DNA of 64,000 bases, taken from NCBI RefSeq assembly GCF_014696065.1, contig NZ_JACJPL010000013.1, forward strand, positions 1 through 64,000, given 5' to 3'. Position numbers and translations under genes: made by a program. The notes below the pieces were generated by a model, which searched no databases, was not told where the DNA came from, and saw only the letters and a program-made list of their open reading frames with translations. The DNA is from Leptolyngbya sp. FACHB-261. Its GTDB lineage: Bacteria > Cyanobacteriota > Cyanobacteriia > FACHB-261. Of this stretch, positions 45,157-56,662 are shown in pieces (position 1 is the stretch's first letter; every line of letters begins with the position of its first letter).

Positions 45157-45202
45157 GAGCTGCTATCTGCTGAGACTAACGCTTATCGCACCTACTGAGC
45201 AC

Positions 45203-45610
45203 TTAGGCGGTGGTGCCTTTAGCAGCCTGGTAACGAGCGCGAGCACGCTTGAGAGCTTGATCGGCTTGGAATTGCTCCTGCCGGTCGCCACTCTTAGCGC
45301 CAGCACGCGCCTCGGCCTCTGAGAGCGCCACCCGTGCTTCATCAGCATCGATGCGGTCCCCACGTTCGCCACCATTGACTAGAACGATGACTTCGTTCTC
45401 TTCAACCTCAGCAAAGCCGCCGTTGATTGCGATAGAAACCCAGTTCTTGTCTTGGCGCACTCGCATCACGCCTGTGTCTAAGGCAGTGAGCATGGGGGCG
45501 TGGCCCGTGAGCACACCAAGCTGACCGGTAGTACTGGGCAGAATCACTTCTTCGGCTTCAGAATCCCAGACGGTACTGCCGGGAGAAATTACCCGTATAG
45601 TGAGAGCCAT
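45203..45610 (-). CDS. atpC: ATP synthase F1 epsilon subunit
   Basis: 135 residues. The N-terminal beta sandwich (LTIRVISPGSTVWDSEAEEV; TGQLGVLTGHAPMLTALDTG) and the C-terminal helical hairpin (ARVALSEAEARAGA) are complete. It regulates ATP hydrolysis within the F1 stalk on the thylakoid membrane. One base separates it from the beta-subunit stop; together they form the beta-epsilon unit that in cyanobacteria and chloroplasts lies apart from the main atp operon (there named atpB-atpE). Confidence 0.96.
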   Translation of the reverse strand: MALTIRVISPGSTVWDSEAEEVILPSTTGQLGVLTGHAPMLTALDTGVMRVRQDKNWVSIAINGGFAEVEENEVIVLVNGGERGDRIDADEARVALSEAEARAGAKSGDRQEQFQADQALKRARARYQAAKGTTA

Positions 45611-45611
45611 C

Positions 45612-47517
<1,906 letters not shown>

Positions 47518-47796
47518 ATGCAAAAACTAGGTCCTCAAATGGAAAACCCTGCTTGGATTATCCAAGTTTGGGCAGCGTTTATGATTTCAATTACCTTTAC
47601 TTCTGTTGGCATTGCAAACCTGCCAGTGGATGGTTGGATCAAAGGCTTTATGGGTATGGGATTAACCTTTTCGGTTGGCTCTACGTTTAGCTTGGCCAAA
47701 ACTTCCAGAGATGCTTATGAAGCCAAACGACTAGCGGCTCGCATTGATGAAGCCAGAGTTGAGAGACTACTGACTGATCACCATCCTTTAAAGTGA
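47518..47796 (+). CDS. YiaA/B two-helix domain membrane protein
   Basis: 92 residues with two membrane helices (WIIQVWAAFMISITFTSVGI and GFMGMGLTFSVGSTFSLAKT) joined by a short turn, then a basic tail (RDAYEAKRLAAR). This is the PF05360 pattern. The ATG at 47518 is preceded by GGAGG, so it is preferred over the ATG seven codons later. Function of the family is unknown. Confidence 0.85.
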   Translation: MQKLGPQMENPAWIIQVWAAFMISITFTSVGIANLPVDGWIKGFMGMGLTFSVGSTFSLAKTSRDAYEAKRLAARIDEARVERLLTDHHPLK

Positions 47797-47980
47797 ATTT
47801 AGAAACAAAGAATTCTGGCAGTTGTTAAGCCTAGCCACTCAAGGTCTCAAAGTATTTGCGCTTATTAGCCTTTGTTAGAGTTCAGTGAAAAGGAAGTAGG
47901 GGCTTGGTTGTTTTCTGACCAGTCTTTGAACTCGTTGGAAAAAGCAGAGTGTAGGATTAAGCCCGTCTGAGGATATACCA

Positions 47981-48019
47981 ACAGAGGGGAGAGTTAATGT
48001 TGATAACTCTCCCCTCTGT
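47981..48019. terminator. Long hairpin between the YiaA/B-like gene and the Arg/Asp repeat gene
   Basis: Arms 47981-47996 and 48004-48019 are a 16-bp perfect stem with a 7-nt loop. No T-run follows on either strand, so it may be an RNA-processing or repeat element rather than a classic terminator. The genes on both sides converge on it. Confidence 0.6.
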
Positions 48020-48094
48020 GTATGTTTAAAACCTGGTGTCAGACATATTAAATATGACACCTGTGTCGTAGCATTGCAGGCTAGCGGACGAGTA

Positions 48095-48532
48095 CTAACG
48101 GATCCAGTCGTCCCGCTCCTGATTGCGCTCCTGGTTTCGATCCCGATCTCGGCGACGTTCCTGCTCTCGATCCCGATCCCGATCTCGGGCCTCTTCGCGT
48201 CGGCGTTCTTGCTCTCTCTCCCAGTCTCGGTCGCGATCTCGGTCTCTATCCCTGTCTCTGTCTCGATCCCAATTAACATCGCGGTTTTCACACAAGCGGC
48301 TACGCTCCCGCTCGCCACGGTCTATACCTCGACATAGACGGTCGAGATCCCGACGAAAATCTCCCCGGTCACGGTCGCGGTAGCCATCGTAGCGATCGCT
48401 ACGCCCTTCCCGGCTGGGATAGTTATCGGGGCGAGCTTGACCACCACCTGCAGCTGAAGCCGGACCGGCAGCCAAGCCAATGGTGGCAGAGGCGCTCACC
48501 AACATGAGCAAGTAAGTTGTACGACTGAACAC
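48095..48532 (-). CDS. Secreted Arg/Asp/Glu low-complexity protein
   Basis: 145 residues. A signal peptide (MFSRTTYLLMLVSASATIGL, cleavage near ASA-A) is followed by a Gly/Arg part and by about 85 residues made almost wholly of Arg, Asp and Glu, including seven or more RD pairs in a row and many ERR/RDR units. Two cysteines (LCRGID, LCENRD) could form one disulfide. Such charge-balanced repeats are disordered; polyanion or metal binding at the cell surface is possible. The minus-strand frame fits the signal peptide; frames on the other strand are reflections of the repeat. Confidence 0.7.
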   Translation of the reverse strand: MFSRTTYLLMLVSASATIGLAAGPASAAGGGQARPDNYPSREGRSDRYDGYRDRDRGDFRRDLDRLCRGIDRGERERSRLCENRDVNWDRDRDRDRDRDRDRDWEREQERRREEARDRDRDREQERRRDRDRNQERNQERDDWIR

Positions 48533-48689
48533 TGTTACGCCCCTCCAATGACGACCGTCAAGTTAGACGAGAGCTTAGAACCAGCATTTCAAAGAACCCA
48601 CGGTTTGAGACCATTTAAAACCAGTGGAACTTTTGACCCTCCGTCCTAAAGAGCAATGACTGTAGAACCGGCTGATTTGTTCCCGGTGT

Positions 48690-50189
48690 TCAGTATCCTT
48701 GCACTTGGCTGAGAGCGGCTCCGCGGTAGTAGTAGCCTAAGATTTGCTGGTAGTTGTAGCCACGGCTCGCTAAAGCATAGGCCCCCCATTGGCTCATGCC
48801 TACAGCGTGACCATTGCCCCGCCCCACCACTTGCAACACGGGTGGCACGCTGGGAGCAGATCTGCCCTTAATATCGCCCATCTCCTCATCTGCCTGCGGC
48901 ATCACTCGGAATAGCGTACTTGGCAGGTCTAAAGCTTGACGCACAGCACTGGCACTCATCACCTTGCTGCCCCGCTCTCCCACCAACTTCACACTCACAA
49001 CTCGACCTGAAGCCAAAGTCTTGACTGGGGTAAGGCTAATCACTTCCCCCACTCCCCCCAAGCGACGTTGCAAATCCTGCTGCGAATAGGTTTTGGTCCA
49101 TTGGAAATTGGGAGCGACCGTATCAAAGTCCGGAACCCCGCGAAGGTAGGGGAAATTGTTACCCCAAATATCTTGGGCAGACTCAGTATGTCCGCCAGAA
49201 CTAGCGGAGTAAACGGCTTCTGCAACTTCCCCACGGTAGGTTAGCACTAAGCCCGCAGTCTCTCGGACAGCCTGGTGCGTAGTGTTGTACTCAGCTTGCA
49301 AACCTCCGTAAACCTGATCAGCCTCAGTTGGACCTAGATCGTAGAGGTCACCTGCCCTTTCACGACGAAGCAGGGCATAGGAGCGAGCTGCGATTGCTTG
49401 AGCTTTTAGGGCTTCCAGAGGCCAACTTGCTGGCATTTCTGAACCCACCACTCCATAAAGGTAATCGCGCAGGTTGACATAGTTGACCGCTAATACGCCA
49501 TTGCCTTGAACCAATAGCAGCAGCCGACCCCGATACCAGCGCTCGCCAACGTAGAGACTGCCATCGGCTGAGGGATCAATCCAAACGGCATTCAGTCCTT
49601 GCCAGTCTCCGACCCGCAAGGTTTGCCGCTCAGCCTGGGTCCAGGTCCCCTGCATTGCGGGCAATTGACCAATCGCTTTGCCTTGAAGGTTCGTGACCGT
49701 GGCCTGGGTCGAGCTGCCGATGACCAGGGAGGGAACTCCGCTGGCAAGGGCAACCCTCATCTGCAACCCTACATCGGCATTGCTGTTGACCTTGATCGAC
49801 TGGACAGCTTGGCGCTGAGGTAGCTTCGCTGGCGGCTTAGATGCTTCTGCTTTGGCTGTAGACGCGGGTTGAGGTACCTGCGGGATTTGCACTGGCGGGC
49901 GATTGAGCGGTGGCAAAACGCTAGGCTCAGCAGAAGCTAAGGGCGAGGCCACTGGCGATGGGTTCGCCTCCGTTTGTAGCAAGGCTTGACTGACTGAAAT
50001 TAGACCCCAAAAACCACCCAGGGTCATGCCCAGCAACAGGATCACCTGTGGTTTCAGCAGTTTAGATGACAGCCTGAACAGCTTGGGTGAGAATTTTTTT
50101 GAGTTGTTATCCAAAGACTGCTTCGATTGAGCTGTGGGTTCGGATCTAGGTCGGGACAAGTTGCTTCTCCGGCTCATCGTAGAGGTCAC
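48690..50189 (-). CDS. SpoIID/LytB-domain protein
   Basis: 499 residues. A Ser/Arg-rich cytoplasmic start is followed by one membrane segment near residues 48-70 (PQVILLLGMTLGGFWGLISV), a Pro-rich linker, and the SpoIID domain: VNYVNLRDYLYGVVGSEMPA, PLEALKAQAIAARSYAL, SASSGGHTESAQDIWG and the closing GNGHAVGMSQWGAYALASRG. SpoIID enzymes cut glycan strands lacking stem peptides; in cyanobacteria related proteins help cell-wall remodelling. An N-terminal membrane anchor is expected to place it in the periplasm. Confidence 0.9.
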   Translation of the reverse strand: MTSTMSRRSNLSRPRSEPTAQSKQSLDNNSKKFSPKLFRLSSKLLKPQVILLLGMTLGGFWGLISVSQALLQTEANPSPVASPLASAEPSVLPPLNRPPVQIPQVPQPASTAKAEASKPPAKLPQRQAVQSIKVNSNADVGLQMRVALASGVPSLVIGSSTQATVTNLQGKAIGQLPAMQGTWTQAERQTLRVGDWQGLNAVWIDPSADGSLYVGERWYRGRLLLLVQGNGVLAVNYVNLRDYLYGVVGSEMPASWPLEALKAQAIAARSYALLRRERAGDLYDLGPTEADQVYGGLQAEYNTTHQAVRETAGLVLTYRGEVAEAVYSASSGGHTESAQDIWGNNFPYLRGVPDFDTVAPNFQWTKTYSQQDLQRRLGGVGEVISLTPVKTLASGRVVSVKLVGERGSKVMSASAVRQALDLPSTLFRVMPQADEEMGDIKGRSAPSVPPVLQVVGRGNGHAVGMSQWGAYALASRGYNYQQILGYYYRGAALSQVQGY

Positions 50190-50289
50190 CTATCCAGCAA
50201 TCGCACCTTGGCTAGCTTAATGAAAGAAAGGGTGTTTTTGCCACGGGCAACTCTTTCCCCGGCAGCCCCACTGAAGATGCCACGGTGCC

Positions 50290-50329
50290 CTCCCACTGTC
50301 CTCAGCCCTAGGGCTGAGGACAGTGGGAG
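50290..50329. repeat. 40-bp perfect palindrome
   Basis: Each 20-base half is the exact reverse complement of the other, with no spacer; the centre lies between 50309 and 50310. On RNA it would form a long hairpin. No T-run follows it on either strand. Confidence 0.8.
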
Positions 50330-50351
50330 AAAGTCATTGCAAGCAACGGAT

Positions 50352-50383
50352 GCTTCAGGTGGCGGAGCTGCCTCACCTGAAGC
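50352..50383. repeat. Hairpin with 10-bp stem
   Basis: GCTTCAGGTG (50352-50361) and CACCTGAAGC (50374-50383) flank a 12-base loop. It lies 22 bases after the palindrome and may belong to the same element. Confidence 0.6.
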
Positions 50384-50659
50384 TCCAACCTCTTTTCTGT
50401 TTTTCTGTGAATTGAGTATTGAAATGGTAGAAAAGATTAATCAAAGATTGATCTCGGTTTCTATTGAATACTCAGCATTTTCATCAACTTTCTAGCTAGT
50501 ACTCTAGTTTTGTTGTGGTCAAGCTCCTACGCTCAACAATCGAAATCTTACCTGCGGTTGATGCCTTTAAAGAGTGGAATTTGTAAACAGTGTAAAGGTT
50601 CTCTGCTGGGAGAGCACTCAGCCAGTCGCAAATTGCAGGTCTAAGCGAACGGATGTGAT

Positions 50660-53140
50660 ATGACTCTCTTGAAGCAACTCTCGCTGAGATGGAAATTTTT
50701 TCTCGGCTCACTGTTCTATATGAGTTTTGCTCCCAAAGCACTTCTCTATTCGATTAAACGAGACCGTGTAGAACGAGAAATTACCGCTCCTCCCAGTTCA
50801 GAAGCCTTTGATAATCCAGGCAAGTTAATTCGGACTGAAGCATCTGCTAGAGGCGCCCATTTCTACTTTGAACAAGCGGAGTTAGAGATTAATTTTCTCA
50901 CTGAAGACTTTGTTCAAATTGATTGGAAACCGGGTATTCCTCCCATTCCCTATGCCATCGCTCGCCAAGACTGGCCGCAACTGGAAACAACCCTAGAGGA
51001 AACTGGCGATAGCTGGACAATTGCCAGTGTTGGAGCGAGTGATGGTGCCAGCACTGGCGCGACGGCTTTGAGCATCAAAGTTGGGGTAGATGGCAGTTTG
51101 CGATTCACTGATGCAGCTGGACAGATTCTACGGCAAGAATTGCCGCCGCAGCGCAAAGATGAAGGTTGGATCCATCGCGCTCAATTGCGCCCAGAAGAGC
51201 AGATTTACGGCTTAGGTGAGCGGGCAGCTCCTCTAAATTTACGTCTGGCTAAAGAGACAACCGAGAAGGGAGAGGTCACCGACCAAGCCAAAACATTTCG
51301 CATGTGGAATTACGATGCGGCTGGCATGTATGGGCCAGGTGCAGACCCTATGTATATTTGCATTCCCATCTACTTAGGGTTACATCAGCAAGGGGGCTAT
51401 CTAGTCTTTTATGAAAACACTTTTGAGGCTTATTTTAAGTTTGAGGATGTTGCCACAGCTGACTTTTTAGGGGGCTCACTTCGTTACTACTTTACGGCTG
51501 GCTCTCCGCCTCAACTGATAGAGCGCTATACAGAGCTAACCGGTCGTTCGCCGCTGCCACCGCGTTGGGCATTAGGCTATCACCAATCGCACTGGGGCTA
51601 TCGCACCGAACAGGCAATCCGCGAAGAGGCTCAAGCGTTTCAAGCTCGTCAGGTACCTTTGAGCGCTATTCACCTAGATATCGACTGTCAAACCGGTTAT
51701 CGCGCTTTCACAATCGACCCAGAACGCTTTCCCAAACTTGCCAGTTTTACGCAAGAATTGGACGAGCAAGGCGTGAAATTCATTGCCATTCTTAATCCTG
51801 GAGTTAAGTACAGCCGTCAGAGCAATCTCTTTTTAGAAGGTCAAATTCTAGAGGCATTTTGCAGATTCCCCAACGGCGATCTGGTGGTGGGTCCAGTTTG
51901 GCCAGGTTGGTGTGTGTTTCCCGATTTCACTAATCCCAAAGTGCGTAAGTGGTGGGGCCGACAGTATGAATATCTCCTGGATGTCGGCGTGACCGGTTTC
52001 TGGCACGACATGAACGAACCGGCAGCCTTCATTCTCTGGGGCGACCGCTCTTTACCTAAGCCAACCCAGCACTTCATGGAGGGTCGGGGTGGCGACCACC
52101 GAGAGGCGCACAACGTCTACGGCTTGATGCAAGCCAAAGCGGGCTACGAGAGCCTTAGCACCTATCGGCCCCAGCAACGACCCTTCATCGTCTCACGGGC
52201 AGGTTGGGCAGGGCTTCAACGCTACGCCTGGACCTGGACCGGCGACATTGAATGTACGTGGGCGGCTCTGCGCCAAACCGTGGCCACAGTGGTTGGCTTA
52301 GGTCTTTCCGGCATCCCCTATAGTGGCCCAGACATCGGTGGGTTTCAGGGCAATCCCAGTGCTGAGCTCTATTTGCGCTGGTTTCAGATGTCCACCTTCC
52401 TCACCTTCTGCCGCACCCACTCGTCGAACAACGTCGAGAACCGAACGCCCTGGACCTACGGCGAGCCTTATTTCACAATTATTCGCCAGCTCTTGCTCTT
52501 GCGCTATCGCCTACTGCCCTATTTCTACACGCTCTCCTGGGAGGCTAGCCAAAAAGGTCATCCGCCAGTACGCCCAGTATTCTGGGCTGACTCGACTGAC
52601 CCCGCTCTCTGGGGTGTAGACGACGCCTTCTTGCTGGGTGAGGCGCTATTGGTTTGTCCAGTGTTTGAAGAGGGCGCGCATTCCCGGCAAGTTGTTCTAC
52701 CGCAAGGGCGTTGGTATAGCCTCTGGGACGGTGCACCTGTAGAGGGTCCCGGAAGCGTTGAACTGGCAGCGCCGCTATCCCAGCTTCCTCTATTGGTAAA
52801 AGCTGGCACAGTTCTGCCAATGGAGGACCAGGAACGTCAACAGCTCACGCTCCATCTCTACCCACCCGTCCAAGGTAGCAGTGAGAGCCAGTTATATCTC
52901 GATGCTGGCGATGGTTATGCTGAGTCACGACTTGACCGGTTCCACCTACAGCGTGACGCCGACACTTTAGAATTGCATTGGCAAGAGCAAGGCGATTACG
53001 CATTTCCTTACCCTAGAATTCAGTTGCATGTGCATGGCGTGGAACTGCAACAAGCTTGGGTCGACGGGGAGCAAATCACGCTTCAGGAAGCCATGATTGA
53101 GGTCAAGAAATTCCAACACGTTCGCTTCACTTTAGGCTGA
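50660..53140 (+). CDS. Alpha-glucosidase-type glycoside hydrolase family 31
   Basis: 826 residues. An N-terminal beta domain (residues about 60-270; YGLGERAAPLNLR is the usual GH31 loop), then the catalytic barrel with the nucleophile Asp in FWHDMNEPAAFILWGD near residue 450 and the acid/base in YSGPDIGGFQGNP near residue 560. C-terminal beta domains follow. No signal peptide is evident, so it probably acts inside the cell on malto-oligosaccharides or related glycans. It lies on the opposite strand to the SpoIID gene, sharing the intervening repeat-rich region. Confidence 0.9.
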   Translation: MTLLKQLSLRWKFFLGSLFYMSFAPKALLYSIKRDRVEREITAPPSSEAFDNPGKLIRTEASARGAHFYFEQAELEINFLTEDFVQIDWKPGIPPIPYAIARQDWPQLETTLEETGDSWTIASVGASDGASTGATALSIKVGVDGSLRFTDAAGQILRQELPPQRKDEGWIHRAQLRPEEQIYGLGERAAPLNLRLAKETTEKGEVTDQAKTFRMWNYDAAGMYGPGADPMYICIPIYLGLHQQGGYLVFYENTFEAYFKFEDVATADFLGGSLRYYFTAGSPPQLIERYTELTGRSPLPPRWALGYHQSHWGYRTEQAIREEAQAFQARQVPLSAIHLDIDCQTGYRAFTIDPERFPKLASFTQELDEQGVKFIAILNPGVKYSRQSNLFLEGQILEAFCRFPNGDLVVGPVWPGWCVFPDFTNPKVRKWWGRQYEYLLDVGVTGFWHDMNEPAAFILWGDRSLPKPTQHFMEGRGGDHREAHNVYGLMQAKAGYESLSTYRPQQRPFIVSRAGWAGLQRYAWTWTGDIECTWAALRQTVATVVGLGLSGIPYSGPDIGGFQGNPSAELYLRWFQMSTFLTFCRTHSSNNVENRTPWTYGEPYFTIIRQLLLLRYRLLPYFYTLSWEASQKGHPPVRPVFWADSTDPALWGVDDAFLLGEALLVCPVFEEGAHSRQVVLPQGRWYSLWDGAPVEGPGSVELAAPLSQLPLLVKAGTVLPMEDQERQQLTLHLYPPVQGSSESQLYLDAGDGYAESRLDRFHLQRDADTLELHWQEQGDYAFPYPRIQLHVHGVELQQAWVDGEQITLQEAMIEVKKFQHVRFTLG

Positions 53141-53376
53141 AGAATTCAGAATAGACAGTAAAGGCAGTGCGGCGAATTTGCTGGTTATTCAGCTTGTTCT
53201 AAGTCCGCTTGTTCTAAGGAGTGTTCAAACTACAGGCTCAAACTAAAACAGATGCTGACAGTGCGCTAGTCCGCCCTGAAACAGTTCGGTTATCTAGACT
53301 GTCTTAAAGTGGGCCTGAGAGCACCAGAATGCCACAATAAGAGTATACAAATTTTAGTAAGCGAGCTAGCAGAGCG

Positions 53377-53724
53377 ATGATGAACTTTAATTCGAATGCC
53401 GCTGGTCTTCCAGGTGGCGATGCTACGCAGGAATCCACCAATCCTCTGCTTCAGTACATGCAGCAGCAATCACCCGAAGTGCTAGCCAGTGTTGGCAATT
53501 CGGCTAGCCCCGAAGTCCGAGAAGCCGTGTTGCGCAACGTTCGGGGTTTACTGGGCATGTTGCCACCCGAAGGATTTCAGGTTGAAATTACAACCGATCG
53601 AGAGCACTTAGCATCTCTGCTTGCGTCTGCCATGTTCACTGGCTACTTCTTGCGCAGTATGGAGCAGCGGATGGCATTGGATCATCAGTTAGCTTTGATC
53701 GACTCCGAGTCAACTGAGGCGTAA
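53377..53724 (+). CDS. DUF760 family protein
   Basis: 115 residues. LLQYMQQQSPEVLASVGNSA, then VREAVLRNVRGLLGMLPPEG and REHLASLLASAMFTGYFLRS, is the DUF760 (PF05542) pattern found in cyanobacteria and plastids. The function is unknown; plant relatives are chloroplast proteins. Two adjacent ATG codons are present; the first is taken. The next gene, a DnaJ-type chaperone, starts 103 bases after it on the same strand. Confidence 0.88.
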   Translation: MMNFNSNAAGLPGGDATQESTNPLLQYMQQQSPEVLASVGNSASPEVREAVLRNVRGLLGMLPPEGFQVEITTDREHLASLLASAMFTGYFLRSMEQRMALDHQLALIDSESTEA

Positions 53725-53827
53725 GAGGCATAATTAGTCGGCTCAATCGAGCCAAACAGTTGAACTTTGATGATTTGCAGGATTAGCACAGGCAGGTAAA
53801 CAAACGGGCGCGGGAAGGAGCGAGCGG

Positions 53828-54871
53828 ATGGCAGCAACTGACTTCAAAGACTATTACGCAGTACTGGGCGTGAGCAAAGACGCCAATCAAGAAGAACTTA
53901 AGCGTGTCTACCGCAAATTGGCCCGTCAGTATCACCCCGACGTTAATCCTGGCGACCAACAGGCCGAGGCTCGTTTCAAAGAGATCAACGAAGCCTACGA
54001 AGTTCTTTCTGACTCCGAAAAGCGCCAGAAGTACGACCAGTTCGGTCAGTATTGGAAGCATGCCGGTGAGGGCGGTGTACCCGGTACTGGGGTCGACTTC
54101 GGCGGTTATGATTTTGGTCAATATGGCAGCTTTGATGAGTTCATCAACGAACTGCTAGGCCGTTTTGGCAATGCTAGCGCTGGACCGGGGGCTGGAGCTG
54201 GCTCTGGACGCCGTGTCTACTATCGCACTGGGCCTGGTGGTTCGGGCGCTGCCGGTGGCGGCTTTGGCGGTTTTGAAGACCTGTTTGGGGGAGGCGGATT
54301 TGGTGGTAGTGGCTTCCAAACCCAAGCGCCCCCTACTTCTGATGCCGAGGCAGCAATTACGCTCAGCCTATCTGAAGCCTTCCACGGCGTTCAAAAGCGG
54401 TTGCAATTGGAGGGTGAATCCCTGGATGTTCGTATTCCCGCTGGCGTCCGACCGGGCAGGCGCATTCGGCTCAAAGGCAAAGGCCCGTTCAACCCGCTAA
54501 CGCAACAGCGTGGAGACCTATACCTGATTACAGAAGTCCAGGCTCATCCCTTCTTTCAATTTGAGGGAGAAGATATTTTCTGTGAACTGCCGCTCTCACC
54601 CGATGAAGCCGTTTTGGGAGGGCAGATTCCAGTACCTACTGTCGATGGTAGCGTCACAATGACCATCCCAGTGGGTGTACGCTCTGGACAGTCTCTCCGG
54701 TTGCGCGGTAAGGGTTGGCCGAAACCCAAAGGCGGGCGCAGTGACCAAATTGTCAAACTTCAGATTGTGCCGCCCAAAGAACTTAGCCCTCTAGAGCGGG
54801 AGTGCTACGAGAAAATTCGCAGCAATCGTAGTTTTGACCCGCGTGCTCAGCTCAAAGACATCAAGCTCTAG
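53828..54871 (+). CDS. DnaJ/CbpA-type chaperone (type B J protein)
   Basis: 347 residues. J domain at residues 1-75 with HPD in [11 protein letters not shown], a Gly/Phe-rich linker about 100-175 ([18 protein letters not shown]), then two C-terminal substrate-binding domains ([40 protein letters not shown]). It has no zinc finger, so it is of type II/CbpA class and not DnaJ itself. It delivers clients to DnaK. The ATG is preceded by GGAGCG; the next gene (murD) converges. Confidence 0.94.
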   Translation: MAATDFKDYYAVLGVSKDANQEELKRVYRKLARQYHPDVNPGDQQAEARFKEINEAYEVLSDSEKRQKYDQFGQYWKHAGEGGVPGTGVDFGGYDFGQYGSFDEFINELLGRFGNASAGPGAGAGSGRRVYYRTGPGGSGAAGGGFGGFEDLFGGGGFGGSGFQTQAPPTSDAEAAITLSLSEAFHGVQKRLQLEGESLDVRIPAGVRPGRRIRLKGKGPFNPLTQQRGDLYLITEVQAHPFFQFEGEDIFCELPLSPDEAVLGGQIPVPTVDGSVTMTIPVGVRSGQSLRLRGKGWPKPKGGRSDQIVKLQIVPPKELSPLERECYEKIRSNRSFDPRAQLKDIKL

Positions 54872-54914
54872 CTCTGGCGCCTGCTTCTTTAAGCGCATGA
54901 CCTAAACGCAATTC

Positions 54915-56294
54915 TTAAGCGCAGAACTCTAAGCACAGTTGGCGGAAGTGGTCGCCGCGCTGCTCGAAGTTGCGATACTGGTCGAAGCTGGCGCAGGCTG
55001 GTGAGAACAGCACCACAGCATCCTTGTAAGCCTGAGCGAGTTCCGCTGCTCGGAGAACTGCCCGGTCCAGAGTTTCAACCATTTCGACCTGGTTGTAGCC
55101 TACTGCTGCTAAGCGTTGGGCAAACTGAGGTGAAGCTGCGCCGATTAGCAGCACGGTAGCAACCTTACGCTGGATCGCCTGCAACCATGCATCATCACTG
55201 CCAACCTTCGGCTCACCCCCTGCGATCAGAATTACGGGTGCCGTAACCGCGCTCAGCCCAACCAGCGCGGCATCATAGTTGGTAGCTTTACTGTCATTGA
55301 TAAAGTCGATACCGCGCCATGTGCAGATGCGTTCCAAGCGGTGCGGCAACCCAGGAAACTGCTCTACGGCATGGGCAATGGCATCGGGTTGAATACCCGC
55401 CAACCGGGCGGCGGCCACTGCCATTAGCAGGTTGGCCCGGTTGTGCTGACCCGGCATCTTGAGGAAACTAGTGGGCACAATCGGCTGAGCCACCCGATCC
55501 CGATGATCCATCACCCAGCCATCCCGGATATAGAACCCTTTCGGCGCAGGTAGATGGCTAGGACCTTCGGTACTGACCCAGTAAGCTGAGGGCCAACGAA
55601 CAGGTCCGTGCTCCGCCAGGAAATCATCATTCCCGTTGAGAACAATGTGCTGCGAGTTTTCTACTAGATGCGCTTTGATTTGGCTGTAGCGTTCTAGAGT
55701 GCCGTGGCGACTAAGGTGATCAGGCGTAAAGGTCGTCCAGATGCCGATGTAAGGAGCAACACTGGGAGCGCTCTCGATCTGGTAGCTGCTCAGCTCAGCC
55801 ACAATCCAGTCAGGGCTACGTCCGGTTGTCGCCACTGAGTAGGCCAGCTCACAGAGGGGATAGCCGATATTGCCACAGGCTGGTGCGTCGTGGCCCGCAG
55901 CTTGGAAAATCGCAGCAGTCAGTGCTGTCGTCGTCGTTTTGCCGTTGGTCCCCGTGATGCCAATCCAGGGGATGCGGTGGAGGTAGCGCCAAGCCAGCTC
56001 AACCTCCCCAATGGTTTCAATGCCTAATTCTCGCGCTCGCATCAAGCCTGCCCGATCCCAGGGCACGCCAGGGCTCACGACCAGCATTTGGGGCAAAGGC
56101 TCAGTCCAGGTGTCGGGGTTGAAGTCAGCATTGAGATGCGCTTCGATTCCTAACGGCGCCAGCTCAGCCGCTCTCGCGTTGAGTACCTCGCCCTTGCCCC
56201 GGTCACTTACACTAACCTGCCAGCCCTGCATATGAAGAAGACGAGCGGCAGCGAGACCGGAGGCCCCGAGGCCGATGATGTGAGCACTAGACAT
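54915..56294 (-). CDS. murD: UDP-N-acetylmuramoylalanine-D-glutamate ligase
   Basis: 459 residues from the ATG at 56294 ([20 protein letters not shown]); a GTG two codons earlier is possible. [14 protein letters not shown] is the ATP loop near residue 120; the central ligase domain and [27 protein letters not shown] and [20 protein letters not shown] (the MurD C-terminal glutamate-binding part) are complete. It adds D-glutamate to the peptidoglycan precursor in the cytoplasm. No other mur gene is adjacent. Confidence 0.95.
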   Translation of the reverse strand: MSSAHIIGLGASGLAAARLLHMQGWQVSVSDRGKGEVLNARAAELAPLGIEAHLNADFNPDTWTEPLPQMLVVSPGVPWDRAGLMRARELGIETIGEVELAWRYLHRIPWIGITGTNGKTTTTALTAAIFQAAGHDAPACGNIGYPLCELAYSVATTGRSPDWIVAELSSYQIESAPSVAPYIGIWTTFTPDHLSRHGTLERYSQIKAHLVENSQHIVLNGNDDFLAEHGPVRWPSAYWVSTEGPSHLPAPKGFYIRDGWVMDHRDRVAQPIVPTSFLKMPGQHNRANLLMAVAAARLAGIQPDAIAHAVEQFPGLPHRLERICTWRGIDFINDSKATNYDAALVGLSAVTAPVILIAGGEPKVGSDDAWLQAIQRKVATVLLIGAASPQFAQRLAAVGYNQVEMVETLDRAVLRAAELAQAYKDAVVLFSPACASFDQYRNFEQRGDHFRQLCLEFCA

Positions 56295-56420
56295 GGGCAC
56301 GGCGGGAAGCGTAACGAGAACTTGGTGAAATTACTGTACGCTCTCCGGTGCCCTAATTTGCAACCCCAAAGGCCTTTGCTTCGACCTAATGCTAAACTGG
56401 TTCAGCCCGCATGAGCCCCT

Positions 56421-56505
56421 GGAGAGGTGGCAGAGTGGTCGAATGCGCCTGACTCGAAATCAGGTATGGTGCAAGCCATCGGGGGTTCGAATCCCCCCCT
56501 CTCCG
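56421..56505 (+). tRNA. tRNA-Ser(CGA)
   Basis: Acceptor GGAGAGG/CCTCTCC, anticodon stem CCTGA/TCAGG around CTCGAAA (anticodon CGA), a long variable arm as expected for a serine tRNA, T arm GGGGG-TTCGAAT-CCCCC and discriminator G. The 3' CCA is not encoded. 85 nt. It is intact and shows no integrated element. Confidence 0.95.
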
Positions 56506-56534
56506 TCCCCAACTGCAATACCTGCAACGCCTAT

Positions 56535-56590
56535 GTTAGGGGCTTGGTAATCTCTGTGATAGTAGGGGCTTGGCGATGCCAAGCCCCTAC
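56535..56590. repeat. Perfect hairpin repeat of a common cyanobacterial type
   Basis: Arms 56562-56574 and 56578-56590 form a 13-bp perfect stem with loop GAT (core GTAGGGGCTTGGC). A partial copy (GTTAGGGGCTTGG at 56535-56547) precedes it. Short GTAGGGGC-type palindromes are scattered in many cyanobacterial genomes. Confidence 0.7.
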
Positions 56591-56662
56591 GGTGTCTGAT
56601 GAACTTATAGAAGCCAGAAGCAAATCAGAATAAATTGGGCGGATTAAACAGGGCTCAAGGGA

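Larger units (their letters stand above)
50190..50659. other. Intergenic cluster of inverted repeats, no gene
   Basis: 470 bases holding a 40-bp perfect palindrome (50290-50329), a 10-bp-stem hairpin (50352-50383) and a longer imperfect repeat with TGAGTATT/AATACTCA ends (about 50415-50475). No coding frame. Possibly a small non-autonomous mobile element or a strong bidirectional terminator. Confidence 0.5.

Noticed and set aside
47875-48318. Minus-strand frame of 147 codons overlapping the Arg/Asp repeat gene
   Set aside because: It is an out-of-register reading of the repeat (Ile/Glu/Thr/Gly pattern); the other frame has a signal peptide and a sensible start.
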